Origin: Candidatus Bathyarchaeota archaeon | Lineage (GTDB): Archaea > Thermoproteota > Bathyarchaeia > Bathyarchaeales > SOJC01 | Reading direction: 5' to 3' | NCBI GenBank assembly: GCA_030641425.1 | Contig: DAOWHM010000144.1 | Span: 1 to 6,701, forward strand | Length of the DNA stretch: 6,701 nt | Shown here: positions 5,946 through 6,701 of the stretch, one piece after another | How the letters are laid out: each line of letters opens with the position of its first letter | Position numbering within the stretch: position 1 is the stretch's first letter | The notes under the pieces: model-generated | What the model was told of the DNA's origin: nothing | The model's database searches: none | The model's input: only the letters and a program-made list of their open reading frames with translations | Program-made: the position numbers and the translations under genes

Positions 5946-6701
5946 ATGGTGAAAGTTTCTTTACATGAGATGAGTTGGACTGAAGCTCAGGAATACTTCA
6001 AGGAAAATGATCTTGTAATCCTTCCAGTTGGCTCGAACGAGCAGCATGGTTCTCATAATCCGCTTGGAACTGATCATCTAATAGCTAAGGCCTTGGCGGA
6101 AAAGGTTGCGGAACGAACTGGGATTCTCTGTCTGCAAGTAATTCCCTTTGGTGTGAGTTCTGTTCATAAACAGTTTTGTGGAACTATCCACATCTCTCCA
6201 AGAGTGTTTAAAGAGTATGTGAAGGAAGTGTGTTTGGCGCTTAAATACAATGGTGTGAGGAAAATTGTTGTAGTCAATGGGCATGGTGGCAATCGTAGTG
6301 TCCTTCTTGAGATGGCAAGGGAACTGAGGGGAAGAGGCGTTTTCACATCAATCTTTCAGTGGTGGGAAGCTGCTGGCAAGTTATTACCCGACCTTTTTAA
6401 GCCAGAGGAGAGAGGACACGCTGGTGCAGAAGAAACTTCATTGAACCTGGTTTTACATTCAAATATTGTGAAAATGGAAGAAGTTGTAGATGAAGAACCT
6501 CGCAAATTCAACATTGGAGGGGAAGGCATAACACTTCCATTAAGCACGATTGACGTAACAGATTCCGGAGTATTTGGCATATCATCGACAGCTTCCCTGA
6601 AAAAAGGTGAGAAGATTCTCGAAGTCATGATCAGTAAACTCGTAAAGCATGTTGAGCTCCTTAAAACAGCGAAAATCGAGGATTTACTTGAAAATCCAAA
6701 G
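5946..6701 (+). CDS. Creatininase/ArfB-family metal-dependent amidohydrolase, 3' end cut by window
   Basis: 252 residues are visible, open to the window edge; the family is usually about 230-260, so little is missing. Metal-binding and family motifs are in order: LPVGSNEQHGSHNPLGTDH (26-44) with Glu32, His34 and Asp43; VVNGHGGN (109-116) with His113; and HAGAEETS (158-165) with Glu162. These are the expected ligands of the two-metal site in creatininase-family amidohydrolases, which cleave C-N amide bonds. Members include creatininase, the archaeal deformylase ArfB of flavin/F420 synthesis, and the peptidase MftE; the sequence alone does not tell which applies, and ArfB is plausible in an archaeon. 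There is no signal peptide, so it is probably cytoplasmic. The start is ATG at 5946 with AGGA at 5935-5938 (7-nt spacing); GTG directly follows but is less likely. It is divergent from pyrH, so no operon link is implied. Confidence 0.9.
   Translation, partial: MVKVSLHEMSWTEAQEYFKENDLVILPVGSNEQHGSHNPLGTDHLIAKALAEKVAERTGILCLQVIPFGVSSVHKQFCGTIHISPRVFKEYVKEVCLALKYNGVRKIVVVNGHGGNRSVLLEMARELRGRGVFTSIFQWWEAAGKLLPDLFKPEERGHAGAEETSLNLVLHSNIVKMEEVVDEEPRKFNIGGEGITLPLSTIDVTDSGVFGISSTASLKKGEKILEVMISKLVKHVELLKTAKIEDLLENPK

Noticed and set aside
6078..6628. Minus-strand frames inside the creatininase-family gene
   Set aside because: Shadows of a plus-strand gene with complete metal-site motifs, promoter and ribosome binding site.
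1..6701. Mobile elements, CRISPR arrays, toxin-antitoxin or defence genes
   Set aside because: No repeat-spacer pattern, transposase or integrase frame, or defence-type domain was seen; the coding content is core housekeeping.

Overview
The window looks archaeal. The evidence is an archaeal/eukaryotic-type tyrosyl-tRNA synthetase with no S4 domain, an archaeal-type PheRS alpha chain with N-terminal winged-helix repeats, a ~550-residue archaeal PheRS beta chain, an archaeal-type UMP kinase, TATA-like boxes about 25 nt before inferred transcription starts, and one probably leaderless gene. The moderate AT bias and protein features suggest a TACK-group archaeon, possibly Bathyarchaeia-like. That placement is inference; no rRNA is present to test it.

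Layout. Five genes lie on the minus strand, in transcription order from the right: pyrH (5803-5126), pheS (4962-3454), pheT (3463-1805), a 328-bp non-coding gap, tyrS (1476-397), and a small TOPRIM-domain gene starting 6 nt after tyrS (390 to the left edge, cut). On the plus strand, divergent from pyrH, a creatininase/ArfB-family metal-dependent amidohydrolase begins at 5946 and runs off the right edge. pheS and pheT overlap by 10 nt and encode the two chains of one enzyme. tyrS and the TOPRIM gene are probably cotranscribed. pyrH and the plus-strand gene share a 142-bp divergent promoter region.

Functional theme: translation (charging of tRNA-Phe and tRNA-Tyr) and pyrimidine nucleotide supply (UMP to UDP). 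A conserved TOPRIM nuclease/primase-like protein of uncertain role and an amidohydrolase of uncertain substrate flank these genes.

The most unusual stretch is 1541-1771, between pheT and tyrS. It is about 52% GC (counted by eye) between AT-rich flanks, has no credible ORF, and contains several short hairpins and one tRNA T-arm-like segment. It does not match the hallmarks of RNase P RNA, SRP RNA, 5S rRNA or an intact tRNA as far as I can check by eye. It is the best candidate here for an undescribed structured RNA or a regulatory leader of tyrS.
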